Source: Clostridia bacterium (GTDB lineage Bacteria > Bacillota > Clostridia > Oscillospirales > CAG-272). Taken from it: a DNA stretch of 64,000 nt. The stretch lies in assembly GCA_017631085.1 (NCBI GenBank), contig JAGBTY010000017.1, positions 62,001-126,000 of the forward strand, read 5' to 3'. Within the stretch, counting starts at the first letter, position 1. Each line of letters begins with the position of its first letter. A program made the translations under genes and the position numbers. Below, one piece after another: positions 1 to 9,787 of the stretch. The notes under the pieces were generated by a model. That model saw nothing but the letters and a program-made list of their open reading frames with translations. It had not been told where the DNA came from and made no database searches.

Positions 1-987
1 TTGCTTCTCGTAATAAACAGTCTCTCAACCATGACTTCTTACGAAAACCAGACTAAGAAGGCAATAAACAATAGCTTTATATACGAAGCAATGACCGATT
101 TTCTTAAGAAAAATCTTGAGGTTTATTTTATTGAAAATCCCACCGCCGCAGAGACCTTTGCAAATCAGGTACTTGTAAACAAAAGAAGCCGTGAAAGTGC
201 GGAATCACAAAGACTTAACATAAAAAAGAAGTTGACCGGAACTCTCGATATCGCAAACAGAGTTGAAAAATTCGTCAATTGCCGTTCTAAAGATCCGAAT
301 ATCAGAGAGCTTTATATAGTTGAGGGAGATTCAGCTCTTACTTCTTGTAAACTTGGAAGAAACTCTGAATATCAAGCAATAATTCCCGTAAGAGGAAAAA
401 CCCTTAACTGTATGAAGAGCACCTATGAAAAGATATTTAAGAGCGATATCATAACAGACCTTCTTCGTGTTATCGGTTGCGGAGTTGAGATAAATGGAAA
501 GGTAAAGGGTGACCTTGCCGCCTTTGATATGAGTCTTCTTCGATGGTCTAAAATAATAATCTGTACTGATGCAGACGAGGACGGATTCCAGATAAGAACA
601 CTGCTTCTCACTTTGTTTTATAGGCTTCTTCCCACACTTTTGAAGGAGGGAAAGGTATTTATTGCCGAGTCACCTTTGTTTGAGATAACCACCTCAAAGG
701 ACAAGATATACTTTGCTTATAACGAATTTGAAAAGGCAGAGATACTTAAAAAGCTTGAAGGACAAAAGTATACCATACAGCGTTCAAAGGGACTTGGTGA
801 GAATGAGCCTGACATGATGTGGCAGACTACCATGAATCCCGCAACAAGAAGACTCATTTCGGTAACACCTACCGATGCGGCTCTTACAGAAGAAATTTTT
901 GACACCCTTCTCGGAGATAATCTTCCCGCAAGAAAAGAATTTATCTCTCTTCACGGAAACGAATACATGAGGGATGCCGATATATAA
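1..987 (+). CDS. GyrB/ParE-type topoisomerase subunit B paralogue, C-terminal part (cut by window edge)
   Basis: The visible 328 residues cover the TOPRIM domain and C-terminal part of a type IIA topoisomerase B subunit, which binds the catalytic metal for DNA cleavage with an A subunit. The TOPRIM glutamate (EGDSA, about residue 109) and the DxDxD motif (DADEDG) are kept, as are the SKGLGE and TTMNP motifs. It differs from the complete gyrB in this window: the normal GGSA after EGDSA is replaced by LTSC, and GSHIR reads GFQIR. The ATPase domain should lie upstream of base 1; the TTG at position 1 is probably not the real start. No partner A subunit gene is visible. It could be ParE or a gyrase-like paralogue. 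The family assignment is firm and the exact name is not. Confidence 0.8.
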   Translation: MLLVINSLSTMTSYENQTKKAINNSFIYEAMTDFLKKNLEVYFIENPTAAETFANQVLVNKRSRESAESQRLNIKKKLTGTLDIANRVEKFVNCRSKDPNIRELYIVEGDSALTSCKLGRNSEYQAIIPVRGKTLNCMKSTYEKIFKSDIITDLLRVIGCGVEINGKVKGDLAAFDMSLLRWSKIIICTDADEDGFQIRTLLLTLFYRLLPTLLKEGKVFIAESPLFEITTSKDKIYFAYNEFEKAEILKKLEGQKYTIQRSKGLGENEPDMMWQTTMNPATRRLISVTPTDAALTEEIFDTLLGDNLPARKEFISLHGNEYMRDADI

Positions 988-1023
988 AAATTTGTAAAAA
1001 TCAACATTTGAAAGGACAGAAAA

Positions 1024-2808
1024 ATGGCAGAATTTTTGACAGCAAATGATAAAAGAACACATCTTTGCGCGTGTCTCGGTAATGAAAACGTAGGCGAAAA
1101 AGTATGTGTTATGGGTTGGGTACAAAAGCAGAGAGACCTTGGTTCTCTTATATTCATTGACCTTCGTGACAGAACGGGAATCGTTCAGCTTGCTTTTGAC
1201 GACACCACAGACAGAGAAATTTTCGAAAAGGCATTCGGCGTCAGAGCGGAATTCGTTCTTCTCGCAAAGGGTGTAGTCCGCAGAAGAGGTGAGGGTGCTA
1301 TCAACACCACGATCCCCACAGGAGAGATCGAAATTGCGGTAGACGAACTTAAGGTTCTTGCTTCAGCTCAAACCCCTCCATTCGAAATAGTAGAAAACAG
1401 TAACGTAAACGCAGAGCTTCGTCTCCGTCACAGATATCTTGATCTTCGTCGTCCCGATATGCAGAGAAACATCATAGCTCGTTCGAGAATAGGAAAGATC
1501 GCGAGAGACTACTACGCTGAAAACGGATTCGTTGACATTGAAACCCCTAACCTTTGTAAGCCTACTCCCGAAGGAGCAAGAGACTATCTCGTTCCTTCAA
1601 GAGTTCACAAGGGAAAATTCTATGCTCTTCCTCAATCTCCCCAGCTTTACAAGCAGCTCCTTATGGTATCCGGATTTGACAGATATTTTCAGATCGCCCG
1701 TTGTTTCAGAGACGAAGACCTGAGAGCTGACCGTCAGCCTGAATTTACACAGATAGATACCGAAATGTCCTTCGTTACCGCAGATGACGTAATGAAGATG
1801 CACGAGGGATTCTTAAAGAGACTTTTCCGCGAGTACTTCGGACGTGAGCTTGAGGGCGATTTCATTCGTATGCCTTATGCCGAAGCTATGGAAAGATTTG
1901 GATCTGATAAGCCCGATATAAGATTCGGATATGAGCTTACTAACCTTTCAGATCTTCTTGCAGGATGTGAATTTAAGGTATTCGCAGGCGCTATCGAGAA
2001 CGGTGGCTCTGTAAGAGCTATCAACGTAAAGGGTGGAGCAAAATTCTCAAGAAAAGAAATAGATTCGCTTACCGAATTTGTAAAATCCTATAAGGCAAAG
2101 GGACTTGCATGGCTCAAATGGGCAGAAAACGGAGATATTTCCCCCTCCTATGCAAAATTCCTCACAGAAGAAGAAAATGAAAAGATAAAAACTGCTATGA
2201 ATGCAGAAGCAGGAGACCTTATACTTATAGTTGCTGATAAAAACAAGGTCGTATTCGATTCTCTCGGCGCGCTCCGTTGCGAATGTGCAAAGAGAATGGG
2301 AATACTTGATCCCATGGACTTTAAGTTCCTCTGGGTAACCGAATTTCCGCTCCTTGAGTACAGCGAAGAGGACGGAAGATTCTACGCTATGCACCACCCC
2401 TTTACATCTCCCATGGACGAAGATCTTCAATATATAGATTCCGACCCTGGCAGAGTCAGAGCTAAGGCTTATGACATCGTCCTCAACGGAACAGAGCTTG
2501 GCGGTGGTTCTATAAGAATTCACGACGGAGATATTCAAACAAAAATGTTCTCAGTCCTCGGTCTTTCCGAAGAAGAAGCATATGAAAAATTTGGATATCT
2601 TCTTGACGCTTTTAAATACGGAGTTCCTCCTCACGGTGGTCTTGCCTTTGGATTTGACAGACTCGTTACTCTTCTCCTCGGTCTTGAGGATATACGTGAC
2701 GTTATTGCTTTCCCCAAGGTACAGAACGCATCCGAGCTTATGACTAAATGTCCCTCTGAACCCGATCCTAAAGCTCTTGACGAGCTTTGCCTTGCTGTTA
2801 AGGAATAA
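1024..2808 (+). CDS. aspS: Aspartyl-tRNA synthetase
   Basis: Class II synthetase that charges tRNA-Asp. It has an N-terminal OB anticodon-binding domain, motif 2 (FRDEDLRADRQPEFTQ, about residue 220), a bacterial GAD insertion domain and motif 3 (GLAFGFDRLV, near residue 545). The length of 594 residues fits the bacterial family (about 590). The ATG is preceded by AAAGGA at the right distance. It starts 36 bp after the topoisomerase gene on the same strand, so the two may be co-transcribed. Two hairpins follow, the second a good terminator. Whether it also charges tRNA-Asn cannot be judged from the sequence. Confidence 0.96.
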   Translation: MAEFLTANDKRTHLCACLGNENVGEKVCVMGWVQKQRDLGSLIFIDLRDRTGIVQLAFDDTTDREIFEKAFGVRAEFVLLAKGVVRRRGEGAINTTIPTGEIEIAVDELKVLASAQTPPFEIVENSNVNAELRLRHRYLDLRRPDMQRNIIARSRIGKIARDYYAENGFVDIETPNLCKPTPEGARDYLVPSRVHKGKFYALPQSPQLYKQLLMVSGFDRYFQIARCFRDEDLRADRQPEFTQIDTEMSFVTADDVMKMHEGFLKRLFREYFGRELEGDFIRMPYAEAMERFGSDKPDIRFGYELTNLSDLLAGCEFKVFAGAIENGGSVRAINVKGGAKFSRKEIDSLTEFVKSYKAKGLAWLKWAENGDISPSYAKFLTEEENEKIKTAMNAEAGDLILIVADKNKVVFDSLGALRCECAKRMGILDPMDFKFLWVTEFPLLEYSEEDGRFYAMHHPFTSPMDEDLQYIDSDPGRVRAKAYDIVLNGTELGGGSIRIHDGDIQTKMFSVLGLSEEEAYEKFGYLLDAFKYGVPPHGGLAFGFDRLVTLLLGLEDIRDVIAFPKVQNASELMTKCPSEPDPKALDELCLAVKE

Positions 2809-2824
2809 CTTTTGTATATTTATT

Positions 2825-2852
2825 ATGGGGACTTTTTATAAAAAGTCCCCAT
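2825..2852. repeat. Perfect inverted repeat after aspS
   Basis: A 28-bp palindrome (ATGGGGACTTTT and its complement) sits 16 bp past the aspS stop. It would form a strong hairpin but lacks a T tract. It may be an RNA 3'-end stabiliser or a first-stage terminator. Confidence 0.5.
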
Positions 2853-2905
2853 ATGTAACTTTCAAAAATTTCCTAATCTTATTTTTTAGGCTTTTCTGAC
2901 AAATT

Positions 2906-2938
2906 ACGGTATCTTAATGAAAGGTACCGTTTTTTTTT
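2906..2938 (+). terminator. Rho-independent terminator of aspS
   Basis: An 8-bp stem (ACGGTATC with GGTACCGT, one G-U pair) is followed by nine T residues. It separates aspS from the dnaA promoter. Confidence 0.85.
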
Positions 2939-2981
2939 GAAAAAATGTTTATAAATATATAATATAAAATGAAGAAAACCC

Positions 2982-3010
2982 TTGAAAAAAAAACTCTTTT
3001 GTGGTATAAT
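2982..3010 (+). promoter_or_regulatory. SigA promoter of dnaA
   Basis: TTGAAA (2982-2987), a 17-nt spacer and TATAAT (3005-3010). The expected start of transcription is about 30 nt before the dnaA ATG. No good DnaA box lies in this upstream region, so classic DnaA autorepression is not obvious here. Confidence 0.85.
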
Positions 3011-3047
3011 AAAATAGAATAGATTTATCTAAAAATAAGGAGATGTC

Positions 3048-4451
3048 ATGTCATATTTAGACGACCTCACAAAAATTTGGGAGACTGTAAAAGTCTCGTT
3101 CGAAGACAAATTTACAAAGAATATAATTGATCTTTGGTTCAGCGATCTTAAGTTGGATTCTTATGAAAATAATACTATAACATTTACCACAGATATAGAG
3201 CTTAAGCAAAAAATCGTAAGTGAAAAATATACGGGCGTTATAGCAGAGGGATTTGAAGCATTGTTGGGATTCAAACCCGAGATCGATGTGAAGTACATTG
3301 GAGAAGAATCAAGCCTTGATAAAATGAAACGTCAACTCCGTTTATCTGAAAACGAAGAGAAAAAAGAAGACGAAAATACTGAAATTTCGCAAAGTAAAGA
3401 AAGCGAAAAGGTTTTTGGAGCATTACCTAAAAGCTATAATTTTGAATATACCTTCGATAATTTTATAGTAGGAAATTCAAATAAATTTGCTCACGCTGCT
3501 TGTATAGCGGTCGCTGATAAACCTGCTATGGATTATAATCCTCTCTTTATTTACGGTCCTAGCGGACTTGGTAAGACACACCTTTTAAGCGCGGTGGTAA
3601 ATAAGATAAAAATGAAAAAGCCCGACACTAAGGTAATATACATAAAGGGCGACGATTTTACAAATCAAATGGTCGAAAGTCTTTCAAAACATAAGATGTC
3701 TGATTTCCACAATAAATTCAGAAATTGCGACGTACTTCTGATCGACGATATTCAGTTTATAGCAGGAAAGACCTCAACACAGGAAGAATTTTTCCATACC
3801 TTCAACACGCTTTACGAGGAGCATAAGCAAATTATTCTTACGTCCGACCGTCCTCCAAAGGATATACAGACCCTTGAGGAACGATTGAGAACTCGCTTTG
3901 AATGGGGACTTCTTGCTGACATACAACCACCCGATCTTGAGCTTCGAATCGCTATTATAAAAAAGAAAGCAGAACAGGTATCGATAGATATTCCTGAAGA
4001 CGTTCTCGAATTTCTTGCAGAAAATCTGAGATCAAATATTCGACAGCTTGAAGGAGCTATTAAAAAGCTCAGCGCACAAAGCTTTATTTACGGAAGCGGA
4101 ATTACAATGGAATTTGCAAAGAGCTGTCTTTCCGAGCTTCTCGGCGGTGCAGAGCCAATACAGGCAACCATAGACAGAATCTTCTCTGCGGTTGAAAGAA
4201 AATATAACGTATCAAAGGATGACCTTATAGGAAGAAAGAGAAACCGTGAGATCGCTATACCGAGACATATCTCAATATATCTTATAAGAGAGATAACAGA
4301 GATGCCTCTTGTAAAGATAGGAAAGATATTCGGAGGAAAGGATCATGCAACTATTCTCAGCTCCTGCAATAAAGTAAAAGATATTCTTATGAGCGATCCA
4401 TTGATGGCAATAGACATAGAAGATCTTACAAAAGAGATAAATGCAGGATAA
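3048..4451 (+). CDS. dnaA: Chromosomal replication initiator DnaA
   Basis: AAA+ ATPase that binds DnaA boxes and melts the origin. Domain I occupies about residues 1-90, followed by an acidic linker, then the AAA+ core with Walker A GPSGLGKT (about 171-178) and Walker B LLIDDIQF. Domain IV carries the DNA-binding signature GGKDHATILSS near residue 430. The length of 467 residues is normal. AAGGAG lies 5 nt before the ATG. An out-of-frame ATG overlaps the spacer but lacks spacing. The usual upstream neighbours rpmH and rnpA are absent. Confidence 0.98.
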   Translation: MSYLDDLTKIWETVKVSFEDKFTKNIIDLWFSDLKLDSYENNTITFTTDIELKQKIVSEKYTGVIAEGFEALLGFKPEIDVKYIGEESSLDKMKRQLRLSENEEKKEDENTEISQSKESEKVFGALPKSYNFEYTFDNFIVGNSNKFAHAACIAVADKPAMDYNPLFIYGPSGLGKTHLLSAVVNKIKMKKPDTKVIYIKGDDFTNQMVESLSKHKMSDFHNKFRNCDVLLIDDIQFIAGKTSTQEEFFHTFNTLYEEHKQIILTSDRPPKDIQTLEERLRTRFEWGLLADIQPPDLELRIAIIKKKAEQVSIDIPEDVLEFLAENLRSNIRQLEGAIKKLSAQSFIYGSGITMEFAKSCLSELLGGAEPIQATIDRIFSAVERKYNVSKDDLIGRKRNREIAIPRHISIYLIREITEMPLVKIGKIFGGKDHATILSSCNKVKDILMSDPLMAIDIEDLTKEINAG

Positions 4452-4928
4452 AAAGTATAATTTATATTAAAAATTATTTTTTTCGATATTTTTCAACAAT
4501 TTTATTTTGTTATACGGTGAAATATACGGAAAAATGAAGAAATTCTCGTTGTTGAAATGTTAAAATTATTTTCAACATATGTTGAAATCAAAGAAAGTTT
4601 ATTCTTATTTTTGATATTTTAAGCGATAAAAAATCATATTTCTACAATTTCAACGTTGATATTTTGTTATTTTGATATTTTTAGATGTTTTTTTATTATT
4701 TTCTTCAAATTTTTTCTTTTTTTCATTTTTATTTTGCCAATTTTGAAAAAGTTACACACACTTATTCCCCAGAAAAACAATAGTAAATTTACAATAATTT
4801 TATTTGAAAGTCCTTATGTTTAAAGGAAAATTTGTTTTTTTCACAGTTTCACAACAGCCTAATATTATTACTAATAATTTATTATTTATATTATTTTATT
4901 TATTTTTATTTTAATGACGGAGGCAGAT
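4452..4928. other. AT-rich dnaA-dnaN spacer with TTTCAACA repeats
   Basis: This 477-bp gene-free stretch is strongly AT-rich. It holds TTTCAACA/TGTTGAAA motifs at 4491-4498, 4550-4557, 4570-4577 and 4580-4587 (the last two form an 18-bp perfect palindrome, 4570-4587) and a related TTTCAACG at 4648-4655 overlapping the palindrome TCAACGTTGA. TTTTCAACA differs by one base from the DnaA box TTTTCCACA. Relaxed box matches are TTTTTCACA (4837-4845) and TTACACACA (4752-4760). There is no exact TTATCCACA. It resembles an origin or DNA-unwinding region with weak boxes. Confidence 0.5.
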
Positions 4929-6092
4929 ATGAAAATAATTTTTAACCGTTCAGCAGTAAGCTCAGCAGTTGCACCCCTTATGTGTGCAGTTTCCGGTAAA
5001 TCGACCTTAAGCACAATAGAAGGAATACTTATAGAAGCAAAATTTCCAGACACTTGTATCATGACAACATTCGACCTCGAAAAAGGAGTAAAAATTACTG
5101 TCGAAGCAAAGGTCATAGAAGAGGGAAAATATATAATAAATGCACAGAAGTTTAATCAGACACTTAAGGTAATGGAAGGCGAGGAAATTACCCTCACTGT
5201 TGACGATAAGCTTTCTGCTTCAATCGTTAGCGGAAGATCATCTCATAAAATGAATGCTCTTAAGGGAGAAGAATATCCCGCTATCCCCGATCTTGTAAGT
5301 GATAGAAGCTTTATCGTTTCCCAAGCAGTACTTAAAGAAATGATAGGTCAGGTATCATTTGCTATGGGAATCAATGACCACAGAATAGTTTTAAACGGTA
5401 CATACGTTAAAATAAGAGACGATTCTGTAATGACCGTTTCTTGTGATAGCTTTAAGCTCGCAAAGAGCCGCAGACGCGTGGAGCTCACAAATAAGAACAC
5501 AAACGGAAATGATCATCTCGAATATGACTTTATAATTCCGGCAAAGACAGTGCTTGAGCTTACAAGACTTCTTAATGATGACGAAGAAGCCTTGACACAG
5601 ATATACGTAACGAGAAAGCATATAGTATTCCTTATCGGTGAGATAACATTCTTCTCAAGACTCATAGACGGTGAATATATCGACTACGAGAGAATAATAG
5701 TAAAGAATCATCGTATAAAGGTTGAAACGGCAAAGAGAGAGCTTGTAAGTGCTCTTGAGCGTGCAGCACTTGTTACAGAAGAAAAGATAGCAGGAAGCGT
5801 AAGAGCACACGTAAAGCTTGAGGTAGCAGACAATGCTCTTAAGATATCCGCAATGTCAACTGCAGGAAGCACATATGACGAAATAAACGTAAAGCATACA
5901 GGTGACGATATACTTATAGCATTTAATAATAAATATCTTATAGATTGTGTAAGAGCATGTACTGACGATAATATGACCCTTAGCATGTCGTCTCCTCTTA
6001 CAAGCATGAATATAGAGCCGGCAAACAATAACTACGAGGAGAACGGAAAAGAAGAGATTTTCATGCTTCTTCCCGTAAGAATGAAGGATTAA
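4929..6092 (+). CDS. dnaN: DNA polymerase III beta sliding clamp
   Basis: Ring-shaped processivity clamp that holds DNA polymerase and repair enzymes on DNA. The product of 387 residues shows three repeated clamp folds and the conserved N-terminal strand MKIIFNRS. The family's C-terminal hydrophobic pocket end appears as EIFMLLPVRMKD. The start chosen is the ATG at 4929, because GGAGG (4919-4923) lies 5 nt before it and overlaps the upstream in-frame ATG at 4914, which has no ribosome binding site of its own. recF follows after 8 bp. Confidence 0.97.
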   Translation: MKIIFNRSAVSSAVAPLMCAVSGKSTLSTIEGILIEAKFPDTCIMTTFDLEKGVKITVEAKVIEEGKYIINAQKFNQTLKVMEGEEITLTVDDKLSASIVSGRSSHKMNALKGEEYPAIPDLVSDRSFIVSQAVLKEMIGQVSFAMGINDHRIVLNGTYVKIRDDSVMTVSCDSFKLAKSRRRVELTNKNTNGNDHLEYDFIIPAKTVLELTRLLNDDEEALTQIYVTRKHIVFLIGEITFFSRLIDGEYIDYERIIVKNHRIKVETAKRELVSALERAALVTEEKIAGSVRAHVKLEVADNALKISAMSTAGSTYDEINVKHTGDDILIAFNNKYLIDCVRACTDDNMTLSMSSPLTSMNIEPANNNYEENGKEEIFMLLPVRMKD

Positions 6093-6100
6093 AATAATCT

Positions 6101-7216
6101 ATGTACTGTAAAAGAATAGAGGTAGAAAACTTTAGAAACATAGAAAAAGCAGAAATTGATTTTTCCGATGGAGTAAATATTCTCGTAGGGGAAAACGCAC
6201 AAGGAAAAACAAATTTGCTTGAAGCTATATTTTTCTCCTCTGTTGGAAGAAGCTTCAGGACTCCTCATTCAAACGAGCTTATCCGATTTGGAGAGAGCTA
6301 TGGCGATGTTTTGCTAACTTACAGAGATTCTTCAAGAGAGAATAAAATACATCTGAAGATAATGAAGGATAAGCAAAAGCTCGTTGAAAAGAACGGTCTT
6401 AAGATGGATAAACTTTCCGACATTGTGGGAAGCTTCAGGTCAGTGCTTTTTTGCCCGGAACATCTATCTCTAATAAAAGAAGGACCACATGAGCGACGTG
6501 GATATATGGATGTGGCTATAAGCCGTCTTTACCCCATGTATATACATTCTCTTCAAAGGTATGCATATTTTCTCAAGCAAAGAAACGCACTTATCAAAAA
6601 CGCCATAAAGGATAGAGCAACTTTTGATGCGACGGTAGAGCTTTGGACAGAAAAGCTTGCAGATGAAGCATCTACAATTGCGTCAATGAGATATAAATAT
6701 GTAAAGAGAGCAGAGAAGCACATTGTGGAATGCTTTTCGGAGATGACGGGAGATAGAGAAAGACCTACCGTTATATATGACGGATCTTCGGGACAAATAG
6801 AAGAGGAATATCTTGATAAAGAAAAAACAAGAAAAAAATATTTTGAGCTTCTAATGACATCTCACGAACGTGAAATTCTTGCAGGAACAACACTTTTTGG
6901 AATACACAAGGACGATATAGATATCCGCTTAAATGGCAACAGAGCAAGAAATTACGCATCTCAAGGTCAGCAAAGGTCACTTGCTCTTGCAATGAAGCTT
7001 GCCGAAGGAGAAATATGCTGTGAGGAATATGGAGACCATCCGGTATTTCTATTTGACGACGTATTATCGGAGCTTGACGAGGGAAGAAGAGATTATCTTT
7101 TGAATCGCATAGAAGGAAAGCAGGTAATTATGACTACCTGTGAGATAGACTCTATGGAAAAGATAAGCGGAGCAAAGAAGATAGAGGTAAAAAGCGGAAG
7201 CTACAAAGAGATATAG
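6101..7216 (+). CDS. recF: DNA replication and repair protein RecF
   Basis: SMC-like ATPase that helps load RecA at gaps and stalled forks. Walker A is GENAQGKT (residues 30-37), the signature motif is SQGQQRSLALA near 290, and Walker B is FLFDDVLSELD near 315. The length of 371 residues is typical. There is no clear ribosome binding site at the right distance, so translation probably depends on coupling to dnaN 8 bp upstream. The order dnaA-dnaN-recF-remB-gyrB-gyrA is classic Firmicutes. Confidence 0.95.
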   Translation: MYCKRIEVENFRNIEKAEIDFSDGVNILVGENAQGKTNLLEAIFFSSVGRSFRTPHSNELIRFGESYGDVLLTYRDSSRENKIHLKIMKDKQKLVEKNGLKMDKLSDIVGSFRSVLFCPEHLSLIKEGPHERRGYMDVAISRLYPMYIHSLQRYAYFLKQRNALIKNAIKDRATFDATVELWTEKLADEASTIASMRYKYVKRAEKHIVECFSEMTGDRERPTVIYDGSSGQIEEEYLDKEKTRKKYFELLMTSHEREILAGTTLFGIHKDDIDIRLNGNRARNYASQGQQRSLALAMKLAEGEICCEEYGDHPVFLFDDVLSELDEGRRDYLLNRIEGKQVIMTTCEIDSMEKISGAKKIEVKSGSYKEI

Positions 7217-7228
7217 ACGGAGGACCTT

Positions 7229-7510
7229 ATGTATCTTCACGTAGGAAACAATAAAAATATAAGAATAAGCAGTATCCTCGGCATATTTGACATGGATAAT
7301 TCCACAGTATCTGCAATAACCAGAAGATTTTTGAGTATTGGTCAGAAAAAAATGATCGTTGAATCTGCCGGATTTGAAATACCTAAGTCATTTGTTGTAT
7401 ATAAAGAAAAAAATGAATACAGGATATGTTTTTCACAGTTATCCACAGGGGCTCTCAAGGGAAGACTTGAAGGAATAGCAAGTTTTGACGTGGAGAACGA
7501 AAATAAGTAA
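7229..7510 (+). CDS. remB: RemB/YaaB-like DUF370 regulator
   Basis: Small protein of 93 residues resembling the extracellular matrix regulator RemB of Bacillus subtilis, which lies between recF and gyrB there as well. The conserved N-terminus MYLHVGNNKNI and the central IGILD-like segment (ILGIFDMDNSTVS) are visible. GGAGG lies 6 nt before the ATG. Family knowledge suggests a DNA-binding role in biofilm and envelope gene control. Here the 3' end of the gene also contains two DnaA-box matches. Confidence 0.85.
   Translation: MYLHVGNNKNIRISSILGIFDMDNSTVSAITRRFLSIGQKKMIVESAGFEIPKSFVVYKEKNEYRICFSQLSTGALKGRLEGIASFDVENENK
7429..7447 (+). promoter_or_regulatory. Tandem DnaA-box matches inside remB
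   Basis: TTTTTCACA (7429-7437) is followed after 1 bp by an exact consensus box TTATCCACA (7439-7447), both in the same direction. They lie in coding sequence near the remB 3' end. Confidence 0.55.
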
Positions 7511-9493
<1,983 letters not shown>

Positions 9494-9583
9494 TTTAAGA
9501 ACGAAAAATGCAAGAGAGAATTTTGCAGTGGCTGTCAACTTATATAATTCGACGCAAAAAAAATACGAGTGATAAACAAAAAC

Positions 9584-9677
9584 TTTTCCACACAATGTGG
9601 AAAAGAGTGTTGAGAAAATATTAAAAGGTGTCGAAATAAAGGAAATTATATCATAAAAAAGAAAAAAGTTATCCACA
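9584..9677. promoter_or_regulatory. DnaA-box group between gyrB and gyrA
   Basis: The 294-bp gyrB-gyrA spacer contains TTTTCCACA (9584-9592) facing TGTGGAAAA (9596-9604) with a 3-bp gap, giving an inverted pair, and an exact TTATCCACA at 9669-9677. The surroundings are AT-rich. Within the dnaA-gyrA cluster this is the densest set of strong boxes. Outside the boxes and the gyrA promoter nothing else is evident in the spacer. Confidence 0.65.
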
Positions 9678-9708
9678 AAATCAAAGATATATTTTGAACA
9701 CAAAAAAT

Positions 9709-9737
9709 TTGACAGAAAAAAACGAAATTTTTTAAAT
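9709..9737 (+). promoter_or_regulatory. SigA promoter of gyrA
   Basis: TTGACA (9709-9714), 17-nt spacer, TTAAAT (9732-9737). Transcription would start near 9744, just past the in-frame ATG at 9743, which argues against that ATG as the translation start. Confidence 0.6.
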
Positions 9738-9787
9738 GTGCATTGATGTCAACGAAAATTAAAATTATCGTTAGGAAGGAAAAAAAA

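Noticed and set aside
9743-9787. ATG at 9743 as the gyrA start
   Set aside because: No ribosome binding site precedes it and it coincides with the predicted transcription start; TTG at 9788 has AGGAAGGA at ideal spacing.
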